Assembly (NCBI RefSeq): GCF_019093865.1
Contig: NZ_JABJXD010000003.1
Location: 1-64,000 of the forward strand
Source of the DNA: Lentibacillus saliphilus
GTDB taxonomy: Bacteria; Bacillota; Bacilli; Bacillales; Amphibacillaceae
Direction of reading: 5' to 3'
Length of the DNA: 64,000 nucleotides
Part shown: piece after piece, positions 56,686-64,000 of the stretch
How the letters are laid out: every line of letters begins with the position of its first letter
How positions within the stretch are numbered: position 1 is the stretch's first letter
Made by a program: the position numbers and the translations under genes
Notes under the pieces: generated by a model
Database searches by the model: none
What the model saw: only the letters and a program-made list of their open reading frames with translations
What the model was told of the DNA's origin: nothing

Positions 56686-56768
56686 ACCAGCATTGTACAT
56701 GATGACATAGCTGATTGGTCAATTAAATAGTTCAACCAATACAAGCATATCATTAATGGAATGCTGGT
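56686..56768. repeat. Long imperfect hairpin between nrdJ and mntR
   Basis: ACCAGCATT (56686-56694) pairs perfectly with AATGCTGGT (56760-56768). Inside, the GATGACATAGCT and AGCATATCATT regions pair imperfectly. Inside those, ATTGGT (56714-56719) pairs with ACCAAT (56735-56740). The whole forms one ~83-nt rod with a 15-base loop. There is no T tract on the minus strand, so it is not a classic terminator. Confidence 0.6.
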
Positions 56769-56782
56769 CCCATAATGTTTTT

Positions 56783-59338
56783 TTATAATCCGCACTTAAG
56801 CTGAGCACCACATGTAGTGCATGTATTACAGCCACCTAAATCTTCAATTTGCCCGTCTCGACAAACTGGGCACGTGTCACCAACCTCAGAACCAATCGTT
56901 ACATTCGTCCGCTCAAGTTCTTGTATCGTATCCATTAATACGACGTGAGGCTTGTTTTCAGAAAGCTCGTCCATGATATCAAGTTGTTCGTTTTCTTCTG
57001 CCTTAAGCGTTAATACTTGTGAATCTCGGCTACCGTCTACATAAACAGTTCCGCCCTTAGCGCCACCATTATACAAGCGTTGATACACTTTTTCGACCTG
57101 TTTAACTGTGTAACCACGTGGTGCGTTAACTGTTTTTGAGATTGAACTATCTACCCAACGTTGAATGGTGCACTGTGTATCTGCGTGTGCTTCTGGCGAT
57201 AATTCCATTGCTGAGACGAACCACTCAGGCAAGTGGTCTGATTGAGCATCTGGATGTGCTTTGAGATACTCTTGTACAATTTCTGCTTTCACTTCTATAA
57301 ATTTGCCTAAGCGGCCACTTCTAAAATATGAAAACGAAAAATACGGTTCTAGACCCGTACTAACACCGACCATTGTACCCGTACTACCTGTTGGTGCCAC
57401 TGTTAGCAGATGTGAATTACGAATGCCATATGTTAATATGTCCTGCCTAATATCTTCAGGCATTTGCTTCATATAGCCCGTATTTATAAAGTTTTGTCGC
57501 AATTCTTTTGTTTGTTCATTTGTTTTACCAACAAGGAAAGGAAAACTACCTTTCTCTTTTGCCAATTCAATTGACGTCCGATATGCCGTTAAAGCAATCG
57601 TTTCAAAAATACGATCGATTAATTCGTGACCTTCTTTTGAACCGTAAGTTGTTTCACAATATATTAACAAATCATGCAAGCCCATAACGCCTAAGCCAAT
57701 GCGTCGTTCACCAAGTGCTTGCTTTTTATTTTCCTCAAGGAAATATGGTGTTGCATCGATGACATTGTCCTGCATTCGAACACCAATTTCAACGGTTTTC
57801 TCCAATTTCTCATAATTTACAGTTTTTGTTTGTTTATCAGCCATTGCAGCTAAATTAACCGCAGCTAAATTACAAACGGAATAAGGTGCTAACGGCTGCT
57901 CGCCACAAGGGTTTGTAGCAACGACTTGTTGACCGTATGCCGTGGCATTTGTCTTTTCATTCGCATTGTCGATAAAAAAGATACCAGGCTCAGCAGAGTA
58001 GGTTGCACAAATGTTAATTAAATTCCAGAGCTCTCGGGCTTTAATAGTACGATACGTCCGAACGCCATAACCCATTTCTTCCCATTTGCGCACATCTCCA
58101 ACTTCATGCCAATGCGCATTATAGTCGTCCATTTCTTCTTTTGTATAGTGTTCAACATCAGGGAAACGCAGCTCATGTACAGCATCTGCTTCTACTGCAG
58201 CCATAAAATCATTTGTTAAACAAACAGAGATGTTTGCACCTGTTAAAAACTCCGAATTATGAACAGAATATGTGCCACCTGTTTTTAATTTTTCTTCTGC
58301 TTCTTTTATAACAGCTTGCGTAAAGACGCCTGTACCAGGAATATGCTTGTAATTGACGATTCCTTGATAAAGATCCGTTTCAGTTTCTGTGAGCGGTGTA
58401 AACTTTAATTTTTCATGAGCGTAGCGTTTAATTTGCTCATCATTTGTGTTCTCTATTAAATAACGTAAAATACGTGGATTTTGCATTTTAGAAATAATGA
58501 ATTCAATAATATCAGGATGCGAATCGACGAGCATAATCATTTGTGCGCCACGTCTACTTCCGCCTTGTTCTACTAAATGTGTTAACTTAGCAATATCATC
58601 TAACCAAGATACAGAGCCTGAAGACTTGCCATTAACACCTCTTGCTAACGTGTTTCGAGGTCTTAGTGTAGAACCGTTCGTTCCTACGCCGCCCCCTCTT
58701 GACATAATTTCCATTACTTGCTTACGATGCTCGGAAATCCCCTCACGAGAATCTTTAATGTAAGGCATCACATAACAGTTAAAATATGTCACATCTGTAT
58801 TGGAACCCGCGCCATACAACACACGCCCAGCAGGAACAAAGTTTAATTGTGCCAATTCCTCTGTAAAACGCGCTTGCCAAATGCCTCTTGCTTCCTCAGT
58901 TGTTTCTACCGAAGCTAATCCGGTCGCATTGCGTTTTGCAATTTGCTCGTAATAGATCTCGAGTGGTTTGTCGATTACATCGAAGGGTCGACTAATTACC
59001 CCCATATCATGGTCACCCGCATCAAGCATAGACTGAAATTCCTCATCAACCTGAATCAAGGCCTGTTTATTTGCCCAATCGATCGACTGAACAAATCCAT
59101 AACCTCGGGCAGGAAACTTCGGGTCATCTTTAACTGTAAGAACGACAAAATCACCTTTTTTTAACGTCTTCTTTTCTGTATCTTTAAATGCGTAACGATC
59201 TAGCATAACGAGACGTGAAACACCCGAATGTGATAAAGTCATATCTGATGTAATTGGATGTACTTGTGGAAAAAAAGCAATATCCTCGTTTAAAGCATCA
59301 ATATTAATTTTATGTGTATCTTTTACTCCAACCGACAT
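56783..59338 (-). CDS. nrdJ: Adenosylcobalamin-dependent (class II) ribonucleotide reductase
   Basis: The 851-residue enzyme reduces ribonucleotides to deoxyribonucleotides using a B12 radical, without oxygen. The finger-loop cysteine motif NPCGEQPLAPYSVCNLAAVNL, GGGVGTNGSTLRPR, ERRIGLGVMGLHDLL and TVAPTGSTGTMVGVSTGLEPYFSFSY are diagnostic. The C terminus carries a cysteine cluster (CPVC, CNTC, CGAQLKC) that could bind zinc and hold the reducing thiols. The start has GGGGAG about 8 bases upstream. The promoter carries NrdR-box-like sites. B. subtilis lacks this class. Confidence 0.97.
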   Translation of the reverse strand: MSVGVKDTHKINIDALNEDIAFFPQVHPITSDMTLSHSGVSRLVMLDRYAFKDTEKKTLKKGDFVVLTVKDDPKFPARGYGFVQSIDWANKQALIQVDEEFQSMLDAGDHDMGVISRPFDVIDKPLEIYYEQIAKRNATGLASVETTEEARGIWQARFTEELAQLNFVPAGRVLYGAGSNTDVTYFNCYVMPYIKDSREGISEHRKQVMEIMSRGGGVGTNGSTLRPRNTLARGVNGKSSGSVSWLDDIAKLTHLVEQGGSRRGAQMIMLVDSHPDIIEFIISKMQNPRILRYLIENTNDEQIKRYAHEKLKFTPLTETETDLYQGIVNYKHIPGTGVFTQAVIKEAEEKLKTGGTYSVHNSEFLTGANISVCLTNDFMAAVEADAVHELRFPDVEHYTKEEMDDYNAHWHEVGDVRKWEEMGYGVRTYRTIKARELWNLINICATYSAEPGIFFIDNANEKTNATAYGQQVVATNPCGEQPLAPYSVCNLAAVNLAAMADKQTKTVNYEKLEKTVEIGVRMQDNVIDATPYFLEENKKQALGERRIGLGVMGLHDLLIYCETTYGSKEGHELIDRIFETIALTAYRTSIELAKEKGSFPFLVGKTNEQTKELRQNFINTGYMKQMPEDIRQDILTYGIRNSHLLTVAPTGSTGTMVGVSTGLEPYFSFSYFRSGRLGKFIEVKAEIVQEYLKAHPDAQSDHLPEWFVSAMELSPEAHADTQCTIQRWVDSSISKTVNAPRGYTVKQVEKVYQRLYNGGAKGGTVYVDGSRDSQVLTLKAEENEQLDIMDELSENKPHVVLMDTIQELERTNVTIGSEVGDTCPVCRDGQIEDLGGCNTCTTCGAQLKCGL

Positions 59339-59380
59339 TTGTTAACACTCCCCATAATACGATGAATAGTTCACCGACGT

Positions 59381-59454
59381 ACAATATATAGTATTTAATT
59401 TCAAATTACAATAGCATATATTGTGATTAGACCAAAAAACAGCGTGTGTGTCAA
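59381..59454 (-). promoter_or_regulatory. nrdJ promoter with two NrdR-box-like sites
   Basis: Minus-strand TTGACA (59449-59454), a 17-base spacer and TCTAAT (59426-59431) form a strong sigma-A promoter. Box 2, ATACTATATATTGT (59381-59394), differs from the NrdR box ACACTATATATTGT at one base. Box 1 (59411-59426), at the expected transcript start, has a good left half (CACAATATAT) and a degenerate right half. Equivalent positions are 32 bp apart, about three helical turns, which is the usual spacing for cooperative NrdR binding. No cobalamin riboswitch features were seen. The rest of the nrdJ-yqhL gap (59455-59734) is AT-rich with nothing recognisable. Confidence 0.7.
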
Positions 59455-59734
59455 TCGTTTTTTCACCCTAAACTCGAAGTACTCTACATTGATATCGTCA
59501 TGAAATGATGTCTTCTAAAGGGTTAAATCGATTTTAATTTTGGTGTTTTTTTTATGATATTTATATGAACACAGAAAAGCACATTATTAAATGATAGTAT
59601 TAAATGGTCAACAACACAAGTAGCGACATTTTCCAAGACAGCAAAATAATTATGAAACACTCTTCAAAAAAATTTATATACACAAAGAAAAAGTTCACCA
59701 ACAATTTTTAACATACTTGGACAACAAATAACCT

Positions 59735-59763
59735 TTGAAAAAAAACCAAATTACTCTTATAAT
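59735..59763 (+). promoter_or_regulatory. Sigma-A promoter of yqhL
   Basis: TTGAAA (59735-59740), a 17-base spacer and a perfect TATAAT (59758-59763), about 38 bases before the yqhL start. Confidence 0.78.
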
Positions 59764-59801
59764 AATAGATATGAAAATGATTTAGGAAGATGGGGGATAT
59801 T

Positions 59802-60170
59802 ATGGAAGTACTTGTTATTGGTCTAGTCGTATTTATCGGGTTTAGCATTTTCCGTTATTATAGACAACGTTCATTTCTCAACGTATTAACTGAGGAGCAA
59901 TTCAAAGAAGGGTACCGTAAGGCTCAGCTCATCGATGTAAGAGAACCCCAAGAATTTGAAAGAGGACATATCCTCGGTGCAAGAAATATTCCATTAACTC
60001 AAATGAAACAACGTCTCGTTGAATTACGTAAGGACAAGCCCGTATACCTTTACTGTCAAAGTGGCTCTCGATCCGCACGGGCAGCTGAATTGTTACGAAA
60101 AAAAGGCTATACGAACATTAACCACCTTAAAGGCGGATTTAAGAAGTGGACTGGAAAAATTAAATACTAA
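59802..60170 (+). CDS. yqhL: Rhodanese-like domain protein YqhL
   Basis: The 122-residue protein has an N-terminal membrane helix (MEVLVIGLVVFIGFSIFRYY) and a single rhodanese domain. The active-site loop is CQSGSRSA with the sulfur-accepting Cys, and the cores are IDVREPQEFERGHILGARNIP and LKGGFKKWTG. It may carry persulfide sulfur; the partner is unknown. The start at 59802 follows GGGGG by 5-6 bases. Confidence 0.93.
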   Translation: MEVLVIGLVVFIGFSIFRYYRQRSFLNVLTEEQFKEGYRKAQLIDVREPQEFERGHILGARNIPLTQMKQRLVELRKDKPVYLYCQSGSRSARAAELLRKKGYTNINHLKGGFKKWTGKIKY

Positions 60171-60190
60171 ACATGTATCACTTCTAAAAC

Positions 60191-60233
60191 AAAAGAAGAT
60201 GGTGTTGGCCGTGAGCCATACCATCTTCTTTTT
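60191..60233. terminator. Bidirectional terminator between yqhL and gcvPB
   Basis: AAGAAGATGGT (60193-60203) pairs perfectly with ACCATCTTCTT (60220-60230), with A and T flanks on both sides, between two convergent genes. Confidence 0.92.
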
Positions 60234-60253
60234 ACCGTCATCATCGCCTGCTT

Positions 60254-61711
60254 TTATTTATAATAACGTAAAATTGGTTTACGTGCAGCTGTCGTTTCAT
60301 CCATTCGTTTAACAACTGTCGTATGTGGTGCATCTTGAACCAATTCAGGCTCCGTTTCTGTTTCCTTGGCAATTTGGATCATCGTATCGATAAACCCATC
60401 GAGTGTTTCTTTAGATTCTGTCTCTGTAGGTTCTACCATTAATGCTTCCTCTACGTTTAAAGGAAAGTAAATCGTTGGTGGATGATAGCCATAATCAAGG
60501 AGTCGCTTCGCAATATCTAGTGTCCGCACCCCTAATTTCTTCTGCTTTCTACCTGACAAAACAAATTCATGCTTACAATGCTGTGCATAAGGCAAATGAT
60601 ACGTATCTTCTAGCTTTCGCATCATATAATTTGCATTCAACACCGCATACTCACTTGCTTTTTTAAGACCTTCTGCGCCCATCGTACGGATATACGTATA
60701 AGCGCGTAAATTGATACCGAAGTTTCCATAATACGGCTTAACGCGCCCAATTGATTGCGGACGATTATACTCAAAAACAAATTTGTTATCTTGTTTAACG
60801 AGAAGTGGTTTAGGTAAAAATGGCTCTAATTCCTTTGACACACCGACTGGACCAGATCCTGGTCCACCACCACCATGAGGTCCAGTAAATGTTTTGTGAA
60901 GGTTCAAGTGTACGACGTCAAATCCCATATCACCAGGTCTTGCATAGCCCATAATGGCGTTCAGGTTTGCGCCATCGTAATAAATTTTACCGCCTGCGTC
61001 ATGGATGATTTTTTCCATTTCCAGAATCTCTGTTTCAAATAATCCGAGTGTATTTGGATTTGTAAGCATAAGTGCAGCTGTGTCTTCCCCAACAACCTCT
61101 CTTAAATGCTCAAGATCCACAAGACCTTTTTCATTGGATTTAACCGTTACAGCCTCAAAGCCAGCTACAGTTGCCGATGCTGGATTTGTTCCATGCGCAG
61201 AATCAGGTACAATAACTTTCGTTCGATTGAAATCGCCATTCGCTTCATGAAATGCGCGAATCATCATCAGCCCAGTCCATTCACCTTGTGCACCAGCGGC
61301 AGGCTGTAAGGAAACTTCATACATACCTGTAATTTCACGAAGTGCCGTTTGCAAATCATACATCATTTCCATTGCACCTTGGACACTGTCAGGATGCTGA
61401 TATGGATGAATATGACTAAATCCTGGTAAGCGCGCAACATCCTCATTCATTTTCGGATTATATTTCATCGTACACGAACCGAGTGGATAAAAGCCGGAAT
61501 CGACGCCATAATTCCGATTTGATAAACCTGTATAATGTCTCATAATTTCTAGCTCACTAACTTCAGGTAAATCAGGTGCTGTTTGTCGAACATACACATT
61601 TTCAAACTCTTGATCTAAGTTTGTTTCAGGGACATCTAATTCTGGAAGGCTAAAGCTCGTTCTACCTTCTTTACTACGCTCAAAAATTAACGGAAAATCT
61701 TTATTTGCCAT
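60254..61711 (-). CDS. gcvPB: Glycine dehydrogenase (decarboxylating) subunit 2
   Basis: The 485-residue PLP-carrying half of the split P protein decarboxylates glycine and passes aminomethyl to lipoylated GcvH. The PLP lysine is in [21 protein letters not shown]. Other landmarks are [28 protein letters not shown] and [19 protein letters not shown] precedes the start, which overlaps gcvPA by 11 bp. The two-subunit form is normal in Firmicutes. Confidence 0.96.
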   Translation of the reverse strand: MANKDFPLIFERSKEGRTSFSLPELDVPETNLDQEFENVYVRQTAPDLPEVSELEIMRHYTGLSNRNYGVDSGFYPLGSCTMKYNPKMNEDVARLPGFSHIHPYQHPDSVQGAMEMMYDLQTALREITGMYEVSLQPAAGAQGEWTGLMMIRAFHEANGDFNRTKVIVPDSAHGTNPASATVAGFEAVTVKSNEKGLVDLEHLREVVGEDTAALMLTNPNTLGLFETEILEMEKIIHDAGGKIYYDGANLNAIMGYARPGDMGFDVVHLNLHKTFTGPHGGGGPGSGPVGVSKELEPFLPKPLLVKQDNKFVFEYNRPQSIGRVKPYYGNFGINLRAYTYIRTMGAEGLKKASEYAVLNANYMMRKLEDTYHLPYAQHCKHEFVLSGRKQKKLGVRTLDIAKRLLDYGYHPPTIYFPLNVEEALMVEPTETESKETLDGFIDTMIQIAKETETEPELVQDAPHTTVVKRMDETTAARKPILRYYK

Positions 61712-63053
61712 TTATATCCCCCATTTCTTTTACAAATGTGTCAATATCCTCTTTGGTGCGTGTTTCTGTCACGGCAATGAGCATATGATGCTTCATATCA
61801 GAATGGACGAGCCCGAGATCATATCCCCCAATGATTCCTTTATCTAACAACTGTTGATTCGTGTCTTGAACAGATCCAGATAACTTAACGACAAACTCAT
61901 TAAAGAATGGACCATCAAAAACAATGTCAAATCCAGCTTCTATAAATTGTGCCTTTGCATATCTCGCTTTTTGCATATTTAAGATCGCCATTTTTTTCAA
62001 GCCATTTTTTCCAATAGAACTCATAGCGACGGAGCTCGCAAGCGCATTAAGTGCTTGGTTAGAGCATATATTTGATGTTGCTTTATCACGTCTAATATGC
62101 TGTTCTCTCGCTTGTAACGTTAAAACAAAGCCGCGCACGCCTTCTTCATCCGTCGTTTGACCTACAAGACGCCCAGGCACTTTACGCATCAGTTTTGTCG
62201 TCGTTGCAAAATAACCACAGTGTGGGCCACCAAATTGAGCTGGAATCCCGAACACTTGCGTATCACCAACGACGATATCAGCCCCAAACGTACCTGGTGG
62301 TGTAAGATAACCAAGTGCCAACGGATTACTTGAAACGATAAACATTGCTTTCTTTTGTTGTTCTATAATTGCATTAATCTGTTCTAATGGTTCAACTTGA
62401 CCGAAGAAATTCGGATATTGAACAACGACACTTGCTGTATGCTCATCCAACTCCTGTGCGAGCATATCAAGGTCTGTCATCCCATTTTTCAAATCGATGT
62501 CAACGATTTCTAAATTTGGGCCTTTTGCATATGTCTCTATAACCGCTCTAGACTCGGGATGAATTGCTTTTGAGACAAGAATTTTTTTGCGTTTCGTCTG
62601 AGCCGCGCTCAAATTAACCGCCTCTGCCAAAGCTGTTCCCCCATCATACATAGATGAGTTGGCCACAGGCATACCTGTTAATTCCGAAATCATTGTCTGA
62701 AATTCAAAGATCGCTTGCAGCTCTCCTTGCGAAATTTCCGGCTGATAAGGTGTATAGGCTGTATAAAACTCAGAACGAGAAATAACATGATCAACAACTG
62801 AAGGAATGAAATGATCATAAACACCAGCACCTAAGAATGATCTATGTGTTTGCAAATTCATGTTTTTGGTAGACATTTTTAACAATTCAGCTTTTAGCTC
62901 GTGTTCGTTTACCGGTTTTTTTAAATTCATTTCTCCTTTAAACCGAACTTGCTGAGGAATATCAGCAAATAAATCTTCAGTGGAAGTAACTCCTACTGCA
63001 TCCAACATGTCTTGTTTATCTTTGTCTGTCATTGGCAAATAACGAAACTCCAT
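61701..63053 (-). CDS. gcvPA: Glycine dehydrogenase (decarboxylating) subunit 1
   Basis: The 450-residue N-terminal-type half of the P protein contains [77 protein letters not shown] and [21 protein letters not shown] lies 10 bases before the start. It follows gcvT by 17 bp in the order gcvT-gcvPA-gcvPB, as in B. subtilis. Confidence 0.96.
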   Translation of the reverse strand: MEFRYLPMTDKDKQDMLDAVGVTSTEDLFADIPQQVRFKGEMNLKKPVNEHELKAELLKMSTKNMNLQTHRSFLGAGVYDHFIPSVVDHVISRSEFYTAYTPYQPEISQGELQAIFEFQTMISELTGMPVANSSMYDGGTALAEAVNLSAAQTKRKKILVSKAIHPESRAVIETYAKGPNLEIVDIDLKNGMTDLDMLAQELDEHTASVVVQYPNFFGQVEPLEQINAIIEQQKKAMFIVSSNPLALGYLTPPGTFGADIVVGDTQVFGIPAQFGGPHCGYFATTTKLMRKVPGRLVGQTTDEEGVRGFVLTLQAREQHIRRDKATSNICSNQALNALASSVAMSSIGKNGLKKMAILNMQKARYAKAQFIEAGFDIVFDGPFFNEFVVKLSGSVQDTNQQLLDKGIIGGYDLGLVHSDMKHHMLIAVTETRTKEDIDTFVKEMGDINGK

Positions 63054-63070
63054 CTTTTCTTTTCCCCCTT

Positions 63071-64000
63071 TTAGCCTTTTTTTAGGAATGGTGTCGGTAT
63101 TACGACAGCCTTCAACTCCCGTTTACGCACTTGTATCGTGACCTCTGTTCCGACTTCTGTATATGGTGTCTTTATCAGAGCGAGTCCGATGTTTTTTTGC
63201 AAAGTTGGTGCTTGTGTGCCCGATGTCACAACACCAATGGCTTCTCCATCTGAATAAACTGTATAACTGTTACGCGGAATGCCTTTATCAATCATTTCAA
63301 GTCCAACAAGCTTACGCTCCGTTCCATCTTCAACCTGTTTCTGTAACACATCTTTCCCAATAAAGTCAGCCTGTTTGTCCACTTTAACAGCAAATTTAAG
63401 GCCTGCTTCTATAGGCGTAATATCAGACGAGAGCTCTTGACCATATAGCGGTAAGTTGGCTTCAAAGCGAAGTGTATCTCTTGCACCTAAGCCCACCGGC
63501 TCAACGCCTTCCTCAGCTCCTGATTTCAAAATGAGCTTCCAAAGGTCTCGTGCTTTCGCTGATTCAATATATATTTCAAAGCCATCTTCACCGGTATAGC
63601 CGGTACGCGACACGAGTGCACCTGTATCTATACCCGTGAAATAGACCGGTTGGTCGAAATGAAAAAATTTAATGAGAGATAGATTTGTATCTGTAATGGA
63701 CTGCAACACTTTTTCCGCCTTTGGCCCTTGTAATGCGAGCAATGCATAATCATCTGAAACGTTAACAATCTTTACATCTTCGGCAGCATACGTATTATGT
63801 TCATTGAGCCAGTCAAAGTCCTTTTGCGTATTGGCTGCATTAACGACGAGTAAATATTCATCTTCCTTAAGCATATAAATGAGGAAGTCATCGATTGTAC
63901 CGCCATTTTCATTGCACATGATCGTATAATGAATCTTTCCAGGTGCTAGTTTAGAAACGTCATTTGTGACCATCGATTGTAAAAATGCTTCACTGTGCTG
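63071..64000 (-). CDS. gcvT: Aminomethyltransferase (glycine cleavage T protein), N terminus beyond the window
   Basis: The open frame continues to the right edge, so the gene is partial. About 310 residues are present, beginning within the N-terminal region ([24 protein letters not shown]). Later motifs are [66 protein letters not shown] and the C-terminal [15 protein letters not shown]. The enzyme transfers the methylene group of aminomethyl-lipoyl GcvH to tetrahydrofolate. Any glycine riboswitch would lie beyond the window. Confidence 0.95.
   Translation of the reverse strand, partial: QHSEAFLQSMVTNDVSKLAPGKIHYTIMCNENGGTIDDFLIYMLKEDEYLLVVNAANTQKDFDWLNEHNTYAAEDVKIVNVSDDYALLALQGPKAEKVLQSITDTNLSLIKFFHFDQPVYFTGIDTGALVSRTGYTGEDGFEIYIESAKARDLWKLILKSGAEEGVEPVGLGARDTLRFEANLPLYGQELSSDITPIEAGLKFAVKVDKQADFIGKDVLQKQVEDGTERKLVGLEMIDKGIPRNSYTVYSDGEAIGVVTSGTQAPTLQKNIGLALIKTPYTEVGTEVTIQVRKRELKAVVIPTPFLKKG

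Noticed and set aside
59339-59801. Possible cobalamin riboswitch controlling nrdJ
   Set aside because: I could not find a B12-box-like motif or enough structured leader between the promoter and start. The leader is short and holds NrdR-like boxes instead.
1-64000. CRISPR arrays, insertion sequences, prophage genes, tRNA or rRNA genes
   Set aside because: None was recognised by reading both strands. Gene content is core Bacillaceae throughout, so no transferred island is claimed.

Overview
The window is a stretch of a low-GC, endospore-forming Firmicute chromosome. Almost every gene matches a Bacillaceae family, and the order largely follows the Bacillus subtilis interval from spoIIA to gcvT. 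I infer a halophilic or alkaliphilic bacillus of the Virgibacillus/Oceanobacillus/Lentibacillus type. The basis is the palindromic intergenic element carrying GCTCCGGAAATATA, a B12-dependent ribonucleotide reductase, a B12-dependent methylmalonyl-CoA mutase and an OLE RNA locus. The genus is not proven. No transposase, prophage, CRISPR, tRNA or rRNA was seen.

Layout. 0-11 kb (all minus): nudF, endonuclease Q family yqxK, spoIIM, fur, yqzK, xerD, deoB-punA-pdp (nucleoside salvage), dacF, spoIIAA-spoIIAB-sigF (forespore sigma switch). 11-20 kb: aldo/keto reductase, two Y-family polymerases (polYB with an SOS box, and polYA), MBL hydrolase, glycerophosphodiesterase, RNase Z, aldehyde dehydrogenase, M20 peptidase. 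20-25 kb: a propionate module, with an acyl-CoA carboxyltransferase, a fused cobalamin-domain/epimerase protein and the methylmalonyl-CoA mutase catalytic subunit, then the tiny prli42. 25-33 kb: yqjA, brxB and a branched-chain keto acid dehydrogenase cluster (bcd, lpdV, bkdAA, bkdAB, bkdB). bkdAA carries a one-base frameshift. 33-38 kb: yqzF (DUF2627), spo0A, spoIVB, recN, tlyA. 38.6-39.9 kb: oapA and a ~600-nt OLE RNA. 39.9-46 kb: ispA, xseB, xseA, folD, nusB, yqhY, accC, accB. 46-51.6 kb: the eight-gene spoIIIA operon. 51.7-56.6 kb: efp, yqhT, aroQ, yqhR, yqhP, yqhO, mntR. 56.8-64 kb: nrdJ, yqhL and gcvPB-gcvPA-gcvT (gcvT runs off the right edge).

How it works together. Sporulation control is readable at promoter level: a sigma-H site with 0A boxes before spo0A, a sigma-H site before spoIIAA, a sigma-F site before dacF and a sigma-E site before spoIIIAA. 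Valine and isoleucine can be deaminated by leucine dehydrogenase and oxidised by the Bkd complex. The resulting propionyl-CoA can pass through the carboxylase, epimerase and mutase to succinyl-CoA. The mutase and the ribonucleotide reductase both need adenosylcobalamin. The nrdJ promoter carries two NrdR-box-like sites 32 bp apart.

The most notable element is the ispA-OLE RNA-oapA locus. It has its own extended -10 promoter placed exactly at the RNA's closing stem. Unlike the arrangement I recall from other OLE carriers, dxs and argR/ahrC are missing from this operon.
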